Shown: one piece after another, positions 1 through 6,500 of the stretch
Layout: each line of letters opens with the position of its first letter
Position numbering within the stretch: position 1 is the first letter of the stretch
Source of the DNA: Candidatus Sulfotelmatobacter sp.
GTDB lineage: Bacteria; Acidobacteriota; Terriglobia; Terriglobales; Acidobacteriaceae
Length of the DNA: 9,344 bases
Direction of reading: 5' to 3'
Assembly (NCBI GenBank): GCA_030040725.1
Contig: JASHTD010000339.1
Span: 1 to 9,344 of the forward strand
Notes under the pieces: model-generated
Told to the model about the DNA's origin: nothing
Databases searched by the model: none
What the model saw: the letters and a program-made list of their open reading frames with translations, nothing else
Program-made: the position numbers and the translations under genes

Positions 1-579
1 CATCAAATGAGCGATCCAGTTGTGGTGGCCCTCATCGGAAAGGTACTGATCCTTCGACATCATGTAGCACATGGCTCCGGGCTCCAGAGGTGGCAACCCT
101 TGCTTCACAAATGCCTTCATGCCTTCGAAGATCTGAGCTTTGGACTGACCGGCCAATACCATCTCCGTTCTCTTGTACGTCAATGGCAGGATGGAGCGGG
201 CAGCCGGCGGGTTGTAGCAAATCGGCCCTCGAAGTTTAGGGTTCCAAAAATTAGCAGTAAAATCACCTTCGAATGGACTCATCCACCCCCGCTCCACGAC
301 ACACACGAAACCGTTCGTGCCTTTGACTGCGGTTTCGTAGCCGTGTCTTCCGAGGACGAGGACATCGGCATCGTGTGAGATTGCATCCGGTGCCGCGCTA
401 CGAGCCATAGCGATTTCGGCGTTTCGATCTGCCATCAGATATTGCTCAAGCGGAGCCATGCTTGGATAGGGTGTTTTTGAGTCCTGCGCATGCGCTTGGC
501 GCAACTGGCTGAGCACGATGACCAGCGCAAAAGTTCCCCACGCGATCATGGCGACCATTTTTGGGCCCATTTGGTTCAT
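1..579 (-). CDS. Exported protein of unknown function, partial (3' end beyond left edge)
   Basis: An uninterrupted minus-strand frame of 193 codons runs from an ATG at 579 off the left edge of the window. The start is well supported: AGGAGG lies at 585-590, five bases before the ATG. Residues 1-31 form a Sec signal peptide, with a hydrophobic core (IAWGTFALVIVL) and a likely cleavage after AHA-31. The mature part has motifs that look conserved: LEQYLMADRNAEIAMARSAAP (about 44-64), DVLVLGRHGYETAVKGTNGF (about 72-91), ERGWMSPFEG, a GPICYNPPAARS segment, and EPGAMCYMMSKDQYLSDEGHHNW near the edge. I associate this style of protein with acidobacterial and related genomes, but know no function for it. 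It contains no catalytic motif that I recognise. Its start lies 49 nt behind the stop of the SnoaL-like gene on the same strand, with no terminator between, so the two are probably cotranscribed. The opposite-strand frame at 7-378 is its shadow. Confidence 0.85.
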   Translation of the reverse strand, partial: MNQMGPKMVAMIAWGTFALVIVLSQLRQAHAQDSKTPYPSMAPLEQYLMADRNAEIAMARSAAPDAISHDADVLVLGRHGYETAVKGTNGFVCVVERGWMSPFEGDFTANFWNPKLRGPICYNPPAARSILPLTYKRTEMVLAGQSKAQIFEGMKAFVKQGLPPLEPGAMCYMMSKDQYLSDEGHHNWIAHLM

Positions 580-628
580 GGATTCCTCCTGAGGAATTAA
601 ACGATCGGACACGGCTAATTTTCGAGAG

Positions 629-1108
629 TTATGTCCCGCTACTTACTGCTGAGGGAAAGGTGTCTTTTCCCCCGAAATAACACTCAAGGGTCTCCACCTT
701 CCCGCCCTTGAGCACAAAATACTCCACGTTCCGGAATGATTTTCCATTCTTCGTGTGACCAAGATACTTCACAAACACCTCGTCGCCTTTTGCAAACACC
801 CGCTCCAGATCGACTCGATCGATAAAATTAATCTGTGTATCCCAGCATTGCGCTTTGAAAGCAGTCCTACTAATGTGGTCGTCGCCGGCCGCGCTCGTGA
901 AGGTGAAGTTGTCGGCCATCAGGGCTTGAAATTGACCCTGGTCTTTCGTCTCCCAAGCCCTGTACCACTTCCGAACGATTTCTTCGCTGGTGGAGCTCCG
1001 ATCCGTTCCTGCGCGGGCTTTTGCAGTCACCAAGAGCCCCGCCGCTCCCGCCAGTGCGCAAGCCCCCGCTCCGAGCGCCTTCCGCCGTGATACTTCGATC
1101 CTGGTCAT
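629..1108 (-). CDS. Tat-exported SnoaL-like / NTF2-fold protein
   Basis: The protein has 159 residues from the ATG at 1108. GGAGG at 1115-1119 lies six bases upstream, which favours this start over the long frame beginning at a GTG at 1234. The N-terminus is a twin-arginine signal: SRRKALGAG at residues 7-15, a hydrophobic alanine- and glycine-rich stretch to about 28, and a cleavage site after AKARA (about 33). The mature part (about 41-147) looks like a SnoaL-like domain of the NTF2 superfamily, a small cone-shaped alpha+beta fold. It shows an initial helix (SEEIVRKWYRAWETKD), a short LMADNFTFTSAAG stretch, and paired strands (VFVKYLGHTKNGKSFRNVEYFVLKGGKVETLECYFGG). Members range from isomerases and cyclases to non-enzymatic binding proteins, so the substrate cannot be named. 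It probably heads an operon with the exported protein downstream and may be transcribed from the promoter with operator 1. Confidence 0.85.
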   Translation of the reverse strand: MTRIEVSRRKALGAGACALAGAAGLLVTAKARAGTDRSSTSEEIVRKWYRAWETKDQGQFQALMADNFTFTSAAGDDHISRTAFKAQCWDTQINFIDRVDLERVFAKGDEVFVKYLGHTKNGKSFRNVEYFVLKGGKVETLECYFGGKDTFPSAVSSGT

Positions 1109-1193
1109 GTTCATCCTCCGTTTTCCAGCTTCTTGAGTTAGTGGTTTCTGGGGCTGCTGAGTTGCAACATCATATTCGGTGTAGGTAATTGGT

Positions 1194-1268
1194 TTAGAAA
1201 CGAACCCCAGCACGAACTGTGTAATCCTCAGCACGATCTTCCGTGTTGAAGGTCACTGCAACCGACTT
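1194..1268 (-). pseudogene. Possible 3' fossil of an outer-membrane beta-barrel gene
   Basis: One minus-strand frame reads KSVAVTFNTEDRAEDY followed by TVRAGVRF and a TAA stop at 1194-1196. The last nine residues, YTVRAGVRF, fit the beta-barrel C-terminal signal: Phe at -1, hydrophobic residues at -3, -5 and -7, and Tyr at -9. The intact receptor in this window ends in the similar IELGARVRF. In-frame stops near 1350 limit the open frame, and no start or signal peptide precedes it, so at most the extreme 3' end of a gene remains. It lies just downstream of operator 1 and about 85 nt before the SnoaL-like start. The stretch is short, so chance cannot be excluded. Confidence 0.35.
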
Positions 1269-1302
1269 TATGATGCGGCGATTCGGCTTGCGCGTTGCAT
1301 CA

Positions 1303-1332
1303 AGGATACCAACTGGTATGTATGTTGTACAA
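1303..1332 (-). promoter_or_regulatory. Predicted promoter for the SnoaL/exported-protein operon
   Basis: On the minus strand TTGTAC (1332-1327) and TATCCT (1308-1303) are separated by 18 bp, giving a sigma-70-like -35/-10 pair that points at the SnoaL-like gene. Operator 1 fills the spacer and overlaps the -10, a position where a repressor would block RNA polymerase. The predicted start near 1296 leaves a leader of about 190 nt, which would include the possible beta-barrel fossil. The boxes are moderate matches, so this is a prediction. Confidence 0.4.
1306..1319. promoter_or_regulatory. TetR-type operator 1 (perfect palindrome)
   Basis: ATACCAACTGGTAT has perfect 6-bp arms (ATACCA/TGGTAT) around a 2-bp centre. 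It differs at only two bases from the 14-mer present at 2156-2169 and 3210-3223. The size and symmetry fit a TetR-family operator, and the nearest regulator gene is the TetR gene at 1495-2157. Binding by that protein is inferred. Confidence 0.6.
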
Positions 1333-1370
1333 TAGTGCGCTGCAGGGGTTGCGAGGATTCACTACTGGTG

Positions 1371-1388
1371 AAAGCCGCCATTTGCGGC
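1371..1388 (-). terminator. Weak hairpin, possible end of the tetR transcript
   Basis: GCCGC and GCGGC (1374-1378 and 1384-1388) pair around a 5-nt loop. On the minus strand the stem is followed by only TTT. It lies a little over 100 nt past the tetR stop and ahead of the promoter at 1303-1332. The short stem and short T-run make it a weak candidate. Confidence 0.25.
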
Positions 1389-1494
1389 GGTGGCCTGAAC
1401 CTCAGGCACAATAAATGACCCATGATCGCCAGGTTTCATACGATCGTGGTCGCTGGCATGCATGCCGGGAGGTCTTTACTGTCTCAAAGGGCGG

Positions 1495-2157
1495 CTATCT
1501 GCTGCCTGCCGCTCGCATCCGGCCTCGTGCGGGGCGGAGCGACTCGAGGTGGCCAGTTACCCTTCTTTGTCCGGATTGCATCATCCGTGGATCCTGTGAA
1601 TTCTTTGTCAGGACGACGTAACCCTCGTATGCCGCGATCAGGAAGGTGGCCGTTTCATTCGCGTTTATATCACTCCGTACTATCCCGCGTTTCTGTCCTT
1701 CCCGCAGTGCCTCCGCGACGGCGTCGTGCCAGTTCTTAAAGAGTTTTGCGGTCCTTCTCCGGAATCCCTCATCAAGACCTGACATTTCTTGCGACAAGTT
1801 AAGCAAGGGGCAGCCGCGCTGAACGTCTTCTCTTTTCAGCGATTCGGATTGAACAATGCGCACCAGAGCGTCGATGGGGTCCTTGGCGTTCCGCAAAGGC
1901 TGCACCCACTTCCGGTGAAGGTCACTCGCCATGACCTCGTCCAAGACCGCATACCCGAGAGCCTCTTTGTTATCGAAATGGTAGTACAGGGCACCTTTAG
2001 TGACGCCCGCCGCCGCCAGGATCGTGTCCAAGTCAGCGCTCCGATAACCGGCGCGGTAGATCTCTTGAAAAGCAGCCTGCAACAGGAGTTCTCGCGTGCG
2101 CTCCGGATCCCGCGAGGCTGCCCGTCCGCGTCGTGCTCGTTTTCTAATAGCTAACAT
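1495..2157 (-). CDS. TetR/AcrR-family transcriptional repressor
   Basis: The protein has 220 residues from the ATG at 2157, normal for TetR regulators. The N-terminal DNA-binding domain covers about residues 16-65: RDPERTRELLLQAAF forms helix 1, and the helix-turn-helix contains ILAAAGVTKGALYYHFDNKEAL (about 46-67), with the characteristic YYHF and K64. The C-terminal ligand and dimer domain follows, with a segment RGCPLLNLSQEMSG at 115-128. Its Cys116 is the only cysteine, and the context resembles that of regulators such as NemR, where the equivalent cysteine senses electrophiles. The start at 2157 is preferred because operator 2, a good promoter and this ATG coincide, and the ATG recurs in the decayed copy at 3149-3211. 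An in-frame ATG at 2184 and a TTG at 2193 have no counterpart there and no Shine-Dalgarno site. Likely targets are its own promoter, the operon to its left and the receptor gene to its right. The ligand is unknown. Confidence 0.92.
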   Translation of the reverse strand: MLAIRKRARRGRAASRDPERTRELLLQAAFQEIYRAGYRSADLDTILAAAGVTKGALYYHFDNKEALGYAVLDEVMASDLHRKWVQPLRNAKDPIDALVRIVQSESLKREDVQRGCPLLNLSQEMSGLDEGFRRRTAKLFKNWHDAVAEALREGQKRGIVRSDINANETATFLIAAYEGYVVLTKNSQDPRMMQSGQRRVTGHLESLRPARGRMRAAGSR

Positions 2158-2169
2158 ACCAACCAGTAT
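2156..2169. promoter_or_regulatory. TetR-type operator 2, overlapping the tetR start codon
   Basis: ATACCAACCAGTAT is an imperfect palindrome with ATAC/GTAT ends. It includes bases of the tetR ATG (2155-2157) and most of its predicted -10 box. It lies in an 18-bp block identical to the one around operator 3. The placement points to autorepression. It could also affect any rightward transcription towards the ORF at 2437. Confidence 0.6.
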
Positions 2170-2193
2170 GCATCGTCGAATCATCCGAGTCAA
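2157..2193 (-). promoter_or_regulatory. tetR promoter, predicted leaderless start
   Basis: On the minus strand TTGACT (2193-2188) and CATACT (2170-2165) are separated by exactly 17 bp. Seven bases follow the -10 before the A of the tetR ATG at 2157. Transcription starting there would give a leaderless mRNA, which agrees with the absence of a Shine-Dalgarno site. Operator 2 covers the -10 and the start point. Confidence 0.5.
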
Positions 2194-2253
2194 ACCCGGA
2201 AGGAATCTCCGTAAATCGGGATGTTTTGGAAATTGATCTTCTGTTTTGGTGTA

Positions 2254-2265
2254 GTCCTACAGGAC
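2254..2265. repeat. Conserved short palindrome in repeat copy A
   Basis: GTCCTACAGGAC has perfect 5-bp arms (GTCCT/AGGAC) around a 2-bp centre. The equivalent position in copy B (3307-3318) is GTCCCACAGGAC, one change off, inside a strongly conserved block. It could be a second protein-binding site in the duplicated upstream region. No binding protein is suggested by the sequence. Confidence 0.35.
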
Positions 2266-2436
2266 ACGGTGACAGTATTACAGACGCGCAACTCGTTCAC
2301 AGCAGATGCGCTTGTGAGGCTGTGCAGATTGCATCCGTCATTTCATAACCTCAGATATGACCATTGATATAACCGACTGAAAAATCGGGCCGCACGCTGG
2401 TCCGCTAATTGCTAACGCTCAACCCGGTTCTAGAGT

Positions 2437-3126
2437 GTGCCCCATCAGAGTGGGTATAGTGGGCGACTACCTGTCTCGCTTAGTGTGTCTTGCATGCAGC
2501 TAGAAATCGCAAATCGACGGAGTGATTCGCGGGACCCGCAGTTGCTGAGCACCGAAATGCAAACTAAGACGATCACAGTTCCCCAGTCGTTATCGACTTC
2601 AGACGGCGAAACAGCGATTAACCCTCGCTTAGAGGAGTCGGCGAGAGGTCGCAACTTGCACATGGAGGAAGTGGTGAAAATCGCAGGAGAAGATCTGCGA
2701 CAACTCCTGCAGCAGCGCGCCGAGATTATGCAGCGGATCCGAACAATAAAGCAAACGATTGTGGGCCTGGCCCGCTTGTTTGGCGATGATCGGTCCAGTG
2801 AAGACTTATTGGAATTGGTTGGTCGGACGGGCAGACCGAGGCAACGAGGGCTCACCACGTCTTGTCGCGCGGTGTTGATGGAGGCTGACCGCCCACTCGA
2901 TATCCATGAGGTATGCGAACTGGTTCAGCGACGCATCCCGCTAGTATTTCTGAACCACAAAACCCCAGCCAATGCCGTTATTACAGTGCTGAGCCGGCTG
3001 GTGGAGTACGGGGAAGCCCTCGCCGTGCGCGGTGAAAACGGACGACGGACTTGGCAATGGTGCAGTCAGGCGCGGGCCATGGCGGCCGCTGATTATTCGG
3101 GACGAACCGAGGTCCCTCCTGCCTAA
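2437..3126 (+). CDS. Small helical protein with winged-helix-like (HARE-HTH-like) C-terminus
   Basis: The longest frame has 229 residues from a GTG at 2437; an in-frame TAG at 2431 closes it upstream. ATG codons at 2494, 2557 and 2662 are alternatives, and none of the four has a good Shine-Dalgarno site. The first 75 residues look unstructured, and the part that looks conserved starts at MEEVVKIAGEDLRQLLQQRA (residue 76). This and the following MQRIRTIKQTIVGLARLF make a long amphipathic helix. After a basic, glycine- and arginine-rich linker, residues about 140-207 (CRAVLMEADRPLDIHEVCEL, then VITVLSRLVEYGEALAVRG and GRRTWQW) resemble a HARE-HTH-like winged helix. That suggests nucleic-acid binding, but no specific role is known to me. 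The gene lies between the two promoter repeats, and its last codons run into the edge of copy B. The 3' end is secure; the start is not. Confidence 0.7.
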   Translation: MPHQSGYSGRLPVSLSVSCMQLEIANRRSDSRDPQLLSTEMQTKTITVPQSLSTSDGETAINPRLEESARGRNLHMEEVVKIAGEDLRQLLQQRAEIMQRIRTIKQTIVGLARLFGDDRSSEDLLELVGRTGRPRQRGLTTSCRAVLMEADRPLDIHEVCELVQRRIPLVFLNHKTPANAVITVLSRLVEYGEALAVRGENGRRTWQWCSQARAMAAADYSGRTEVPPA

Positions 3127-3148
3127 ACGACTTGGCCTCTGCGAGTCC

Positions 3149-3211
3149 TCAGGCGCGCTCCGGATCGCGGAATTCAGGCAGCGCTTCAGAGTCTTGCGTT
3201 ACTGTCAACAT
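3149..3211 (-). pseudogene. Remnant of the 5' end of a second tetR gene
   Basis: From the ATG at 3211 the minus strand encodes MLTVTQDSEALPEFRDPERA, then TGA at 3149-3151. The intact TetR begins MLAIRKRARRGRAASRDPER, so the ML start, the one-codon length difference and RDPER line up. Faint nucleotide similarity continues past the stop to about 3116 and then ends, so the helix-turn-helix and everything after it are missing. The -35 equivalent is also degraded compared with the intact gene: TCGACT with an 18-bp spacer instead of TTGACT with 17. This is a dead duplicate of the tetR 5' end. Confidence 0.7.
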
Positions 3212-3223
3212 ACCAACCAGTAT
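3210..3223. promoter_or_regulatory. TetR-type operator 3, upstream of the TonB-dependent receptor
   Basis: ATACCAACCAGTAT is identical to operator 2, and the identity extends to 18 bp (3207-3224). It stands about 330 bp upstream of the receptor ATG. Since the adjacent tetR copy is dead, conservation of this site would make sense if it still controls the rightward receptor gene. Plus-strand promoter boxes nearby are poor (for example CTGTCA, 17 bp, TATCTC at 3202-3230), so the start of receptor transcription is not settled. Confidence 0.6.
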
Positions 3224-3306
3224 GTATCTCTGAACAACCCAGAGTCGAACCTCGGACCAATCTCTTGAAATCGGGACTTTTGGAAATTCCTTTCCTGTTT
3301 GATGTA

Positions 3307-3318
3307 GTCCCACAGGAC
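3307..3318. repeat. Conserved short palindrome in repeat copy B
   Basis: GTCCCACAGGAC is the counterpart of the perfect palindrome at 2254-2265, with one substitution in the left arm. It sits in a conserved block, between operator 3 and the receptor gene. Confidence 0.3.
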
Positions 3319-3553
3319 GCAGTGGCAGTCTTACAGACGCGTGACTCCAAGCGCACGATATACGCTGCGGGGGCTGTCCAGCTGGGATCCCGCATTTCAT
3401 AACTTCAGATCCGGCGATTGATGTAACCGATTGAAAACTCGACGGGCAGGTTCTGGTTCGCTAGTTGCAAACATTCAACGCGATGGGAGTGTTTAGTGCT
3501 CCGTCTTTTTTATCGGGCAGCAGCGACACTCAATCTCTTGGTCGGAGGAAGGA

Positions 3554-6500
3554 ATGCACATCCGCAGCGTGAAGTTGGCTCTGGTTCTTCTCACGGTAGT
3601 TTGTCTGGCTTGCGCGCTACCAGTTTGGGCGCAATCGACTTCTTCGGGAACTGTCGCAGGGACCATCACCGATCCCAGCGGCGCGGTGGTTGCGGGGGCT
3701 ATGGTCTCATTGACCGACACGGCCACCAACGTGACCCGATCTGCAACGACTAATGCAACGGGGCGGTACTACTATGCCGATGTGACGCCTGGGACCTACA
3801 CGGTCACGGTTGCGAAGGCCGGCTTCTCGACAGCGAAGGCTGAGCACGAGGTGGTGCAAGTCGGACTTGCCCTCACCGCCAATCTGGTTATGCAGGTCGG
3901 CGGCACGAACGTGGTTGTGGAAGTGACAACGGTTGGCAATGAACTGCAGACCATGAACGCAACGGTGGGAAACACCGTTCCCAGCATCGCCATTGACAAC
4001 CTGCCCAGCATCGGACGCGACGTCAACACGTTCATCGAATTGCAGCCGGGGGTGAGCGCCGGCGGCGATGTTGCGGGCGCGGTGAACGATCAAAGCTATT
4101 TCTCGCTGGATGGCGGCAACAACAGCAACGATATGGACGGCAGCGGCGGCGTATATACCGGTACGCAGCAGAATATGGTTATCGGCGATCCAACGGGGGG
4201 CATGTCGACTCAGGCGTTTACTTTTTCCGCTCCGTCGGGCGTATTGCCAACTCCAGCCGACAGCGTTGAGGAGTTCAAGGTGAACACGGCCGGGCAGACC
4301 GCCGACTTCAATAGTTCCGCCGGCGCCGAAATCAAGATAGTCACGAAACGCGGCACCAGCAGCTTCCACGGTACGGTCTACGAGTATTACAAAGACAATA
4401 ACTGGTCATCGAATGCCTGGGCGAATAACGAGTTCAATTGGGAGGGCGTAGCTCAGTGCGGCGCGCCTAACTGCGGGCACATCGATCTTCCTTCTTATCA
4501 TTACAGTCGCTTTGGCGGCGCGCTCGGAGGGCCGCTTACCTCGAAAAGCCTTCTCGGCGGCAAGACGTTCTTCTTTTTCAACTATGAAGGCTTCCGGTAT
4601 CCAAACTCTGAGACCGTTACCAGAGACGTTCCCTCGCCGGCCCTGCGTTTGGGGCTGTTAACGAACTCCGCCACCGGTGCAGTCGGTTACAACTTGAACA
4701 ATAAACCCGTGACCTTCAACGGCGTGACTTACGCTGCGAATTACGGCTGCTCGAAGGCCCCTGGTGGCCTCTGTGATCCGCTTGGCCTTGGTCTCAACCC
4801 TTTGGTTTCGCAGATATGGAGCAAGTATGAACCTCAGTCCAACGCCACTTGCAGCCAGAGTATCTGCGACGGAGCTAACATCTTAGGATTTGCGGGCAAC
4901 CTGAGTTTGCCCACTACGAGTAACTTCGACGTAGCGCGTATCGATCACGATTTCGGCTCCAGGAACCATTTCATGGCGAGCTGGCGTTATTACAAAATGA
5001 ACCTTGCTTCCGATGATCAGGTTGACATTGGCGGCTTCTTCTCCGGAGATACGTTGGGCACACCCGCATCCCAATCAAGCGATCCGATTCGAGACTGGTA
5101 TTTGGTTGCGGGGTTGACCTCTAATATCACCACCAACACTACCAACGACATTCATTACAGCTTCCTGCGGAACTGGTGGGCATGGTCGCGCGCGGGAGCT
5201 CCACCACAGCTCCCGGGACTTGGCGGCGCGCTGGAGTTGGATGCCGGTCAATCGGCGGTCGAGGATCTCGGTCCGTTTAACGTCAACAACCAGCAAATCC
5301 GCCGGCGCTTCTGGGACGGACATGACAACATGTTTCGTGACGACATCTCCATGCTGAAAGGCAACCACCTGTTTCAGTTTGGCGGCACTTATCAGCACAA
5401 CTTTGACTACCACCAACGCAACGACAGCGGCGGCACCATCAACGCCTACCCTGTGTATTCTCTGGGCAATAACGTGAACGGATCGGGGCTGGGCGCTCTG
5501 CTATATCCTTGCGCTACGACTTCTACCCTTTCCACAGGCGCGAAGACCTGCGATTCACTGACCGCGGCGGCATTGGGTGTAGTTTCAGTCGCATCGCAGA
5601 TGTTCGCCCGCTCCGGCTCAAACCTGAGCTTGCTGCCTCCGCTCTCCAACGCTTTCGACCAGAGTGTGATTCCTTACTACAACGTCTACTTCAGCGACAC
5701 CTGGCATCTGAAGCCCACTTTCACCTTTACCTACGGCTTGGGTTACGCGCTGGAGATGCCGCCGGTCGAGGCACAGGGCAAACAGACAGTGCTCGTGGAC
5801 GCTGCGGATGAGCCGTTAAGCACTGAGACCTACCTCAGCAACACCAGGAAGGCCGCGCTTGCCGGGCAGGTATACAACCCGGAAATGGGATTTGCTTTGG
5901 TAGGCAACACGGCGAACGGGCAGAAGTACCCCTACAATCCGTTCTACGGCGAGTTCAGCCCGCGTGTTGCCGTGGCTTGGAATCCGCACTTCGATGCCAG
6001 TTCACTAGCTGGCAAGATCCTCGGGACACAAGATACGGTGCTCCGGGGCGGTTATGGCCGCCAATATGGGCGCACCAATGGCGTGGTGCAGGTGTTGGTT
6101 CCGCTGTTGGGACTCGGGCTCGAACAACCCGTGTCTTGCCCCTCGAACCTGGTCGGTGCTACGCCCGGAAGCTGGACTTGCGGAGCTTCGGGTGCCGGGA
6201 CTTACTCGACTGCTTTTCGCGTTGGGCAGACCGCATCTGCCGCCGGTGGGCCGGCTGTTCCGTTAATCTCGCTTGCGAGTCCGACGTTGCCTCAGCCAAC
6301 CTATCCTGGTTTCAACAATAGTTTCTCGTCCTCGCCCGAGGGATTGGATCCGAGCTTCCGGGCGAATGCGATTGATGCGTTCGATCTGACCCTCCAGCGT
6401 CAGTTGAGCCACAGAGTCACGTTGGAGCTTGGCTATATTGGGCGCAGAATCACCCACGAGTACCAACCGGTGGAATTGAACCCAGTTCCCTACATGATGA

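Larger units (their letters stand above)
2088..2427. repeat. Diverged direct repeat, copy A (tetR 5' end plus intergenic DNA)
   Basis: This 340-bp stretch aligns over its whole length with 3145-3482 in the same orientation, at roughly three-quarters identity by eye with small indels. Best-conserved blocks are the operator region AACATACCAACCAGTATG (18/18 identical), TTTTGGAAATT, GTAGTCCYACAGGAC, TTACAGACGCG, CATTTCATAACYTCAGAT, and ATTGATRTAACCGAYTGAAAA. About the first 70 bp are the tetR 5' coding region; the rest is the intergenic DNA ahead of the ORF at 2437. No open frame of its own was recognised between 2158 and 2436. Confidence 0.8.
3145..3482. repeat. Diverged direct repeat, copy B (tetR remnant plus receptor upstream region)
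   Basis: This is the second copy of the block at 2088-2427, in the same orientation, offset by 1,057 bp at its left end. It lies upstream of the TonB-dependent receptor gene. It carries operator 3, a decayed minus-strand tetR 5' end, and the same conserved short blocks in the same order. Weak similarity may extend left to about 3116, inside the tail of the preceding ORF. Between 3127 and 3553 no other gene was recognised. The repeat has no transposase and no clear terminal inverted repeats. Confidence 0.8.

Noticed and set aside
7..378. Plus-strand open frame of 123 codons at the left edge
   Set aside because: It is the shadow of the minus-strand exported-protein gene, which has a signal peptide and a Shine-Dalgarno site.
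1109..1234. 42-codon N-terminal extension of the SnoaL-like gene from a GTG at 1234
   Set aside because: The Tat signal begins at the ATG at 1108, which has a well-placed GGAGG. The extension lacks a Shine-Dalgarno site and overlaps the possible barrel fossil in another frame.
1325..1332. TTGTACAA palindrome beside operator 1
   Set aside because: At eight bases it is too short to call alone and is more simply part of the predicted -35 region.
1415..2154. Plus-strand frames at 1415-1621, 1422-1739 and 1789-2154
   Set aside because: All lie opposite the TetR gene, without start signals or recognisable domains.
2088..3482. Insertion sequence or transposon bounded by the direct repeats
   Set aside because: There is no transposase or integrase, no short terminal inverted repeats and no target-site duplication. 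The repeats are regulator and promoter DNA, so segmental duplication explains them better.
3707..4369. Minus-strand open frame (220 codons) opposite the receptor N-terminal region
   Set aside because: Its His/Arg/Val-rich composition is typical of an antisense frame, with no signal or domain and no start site.
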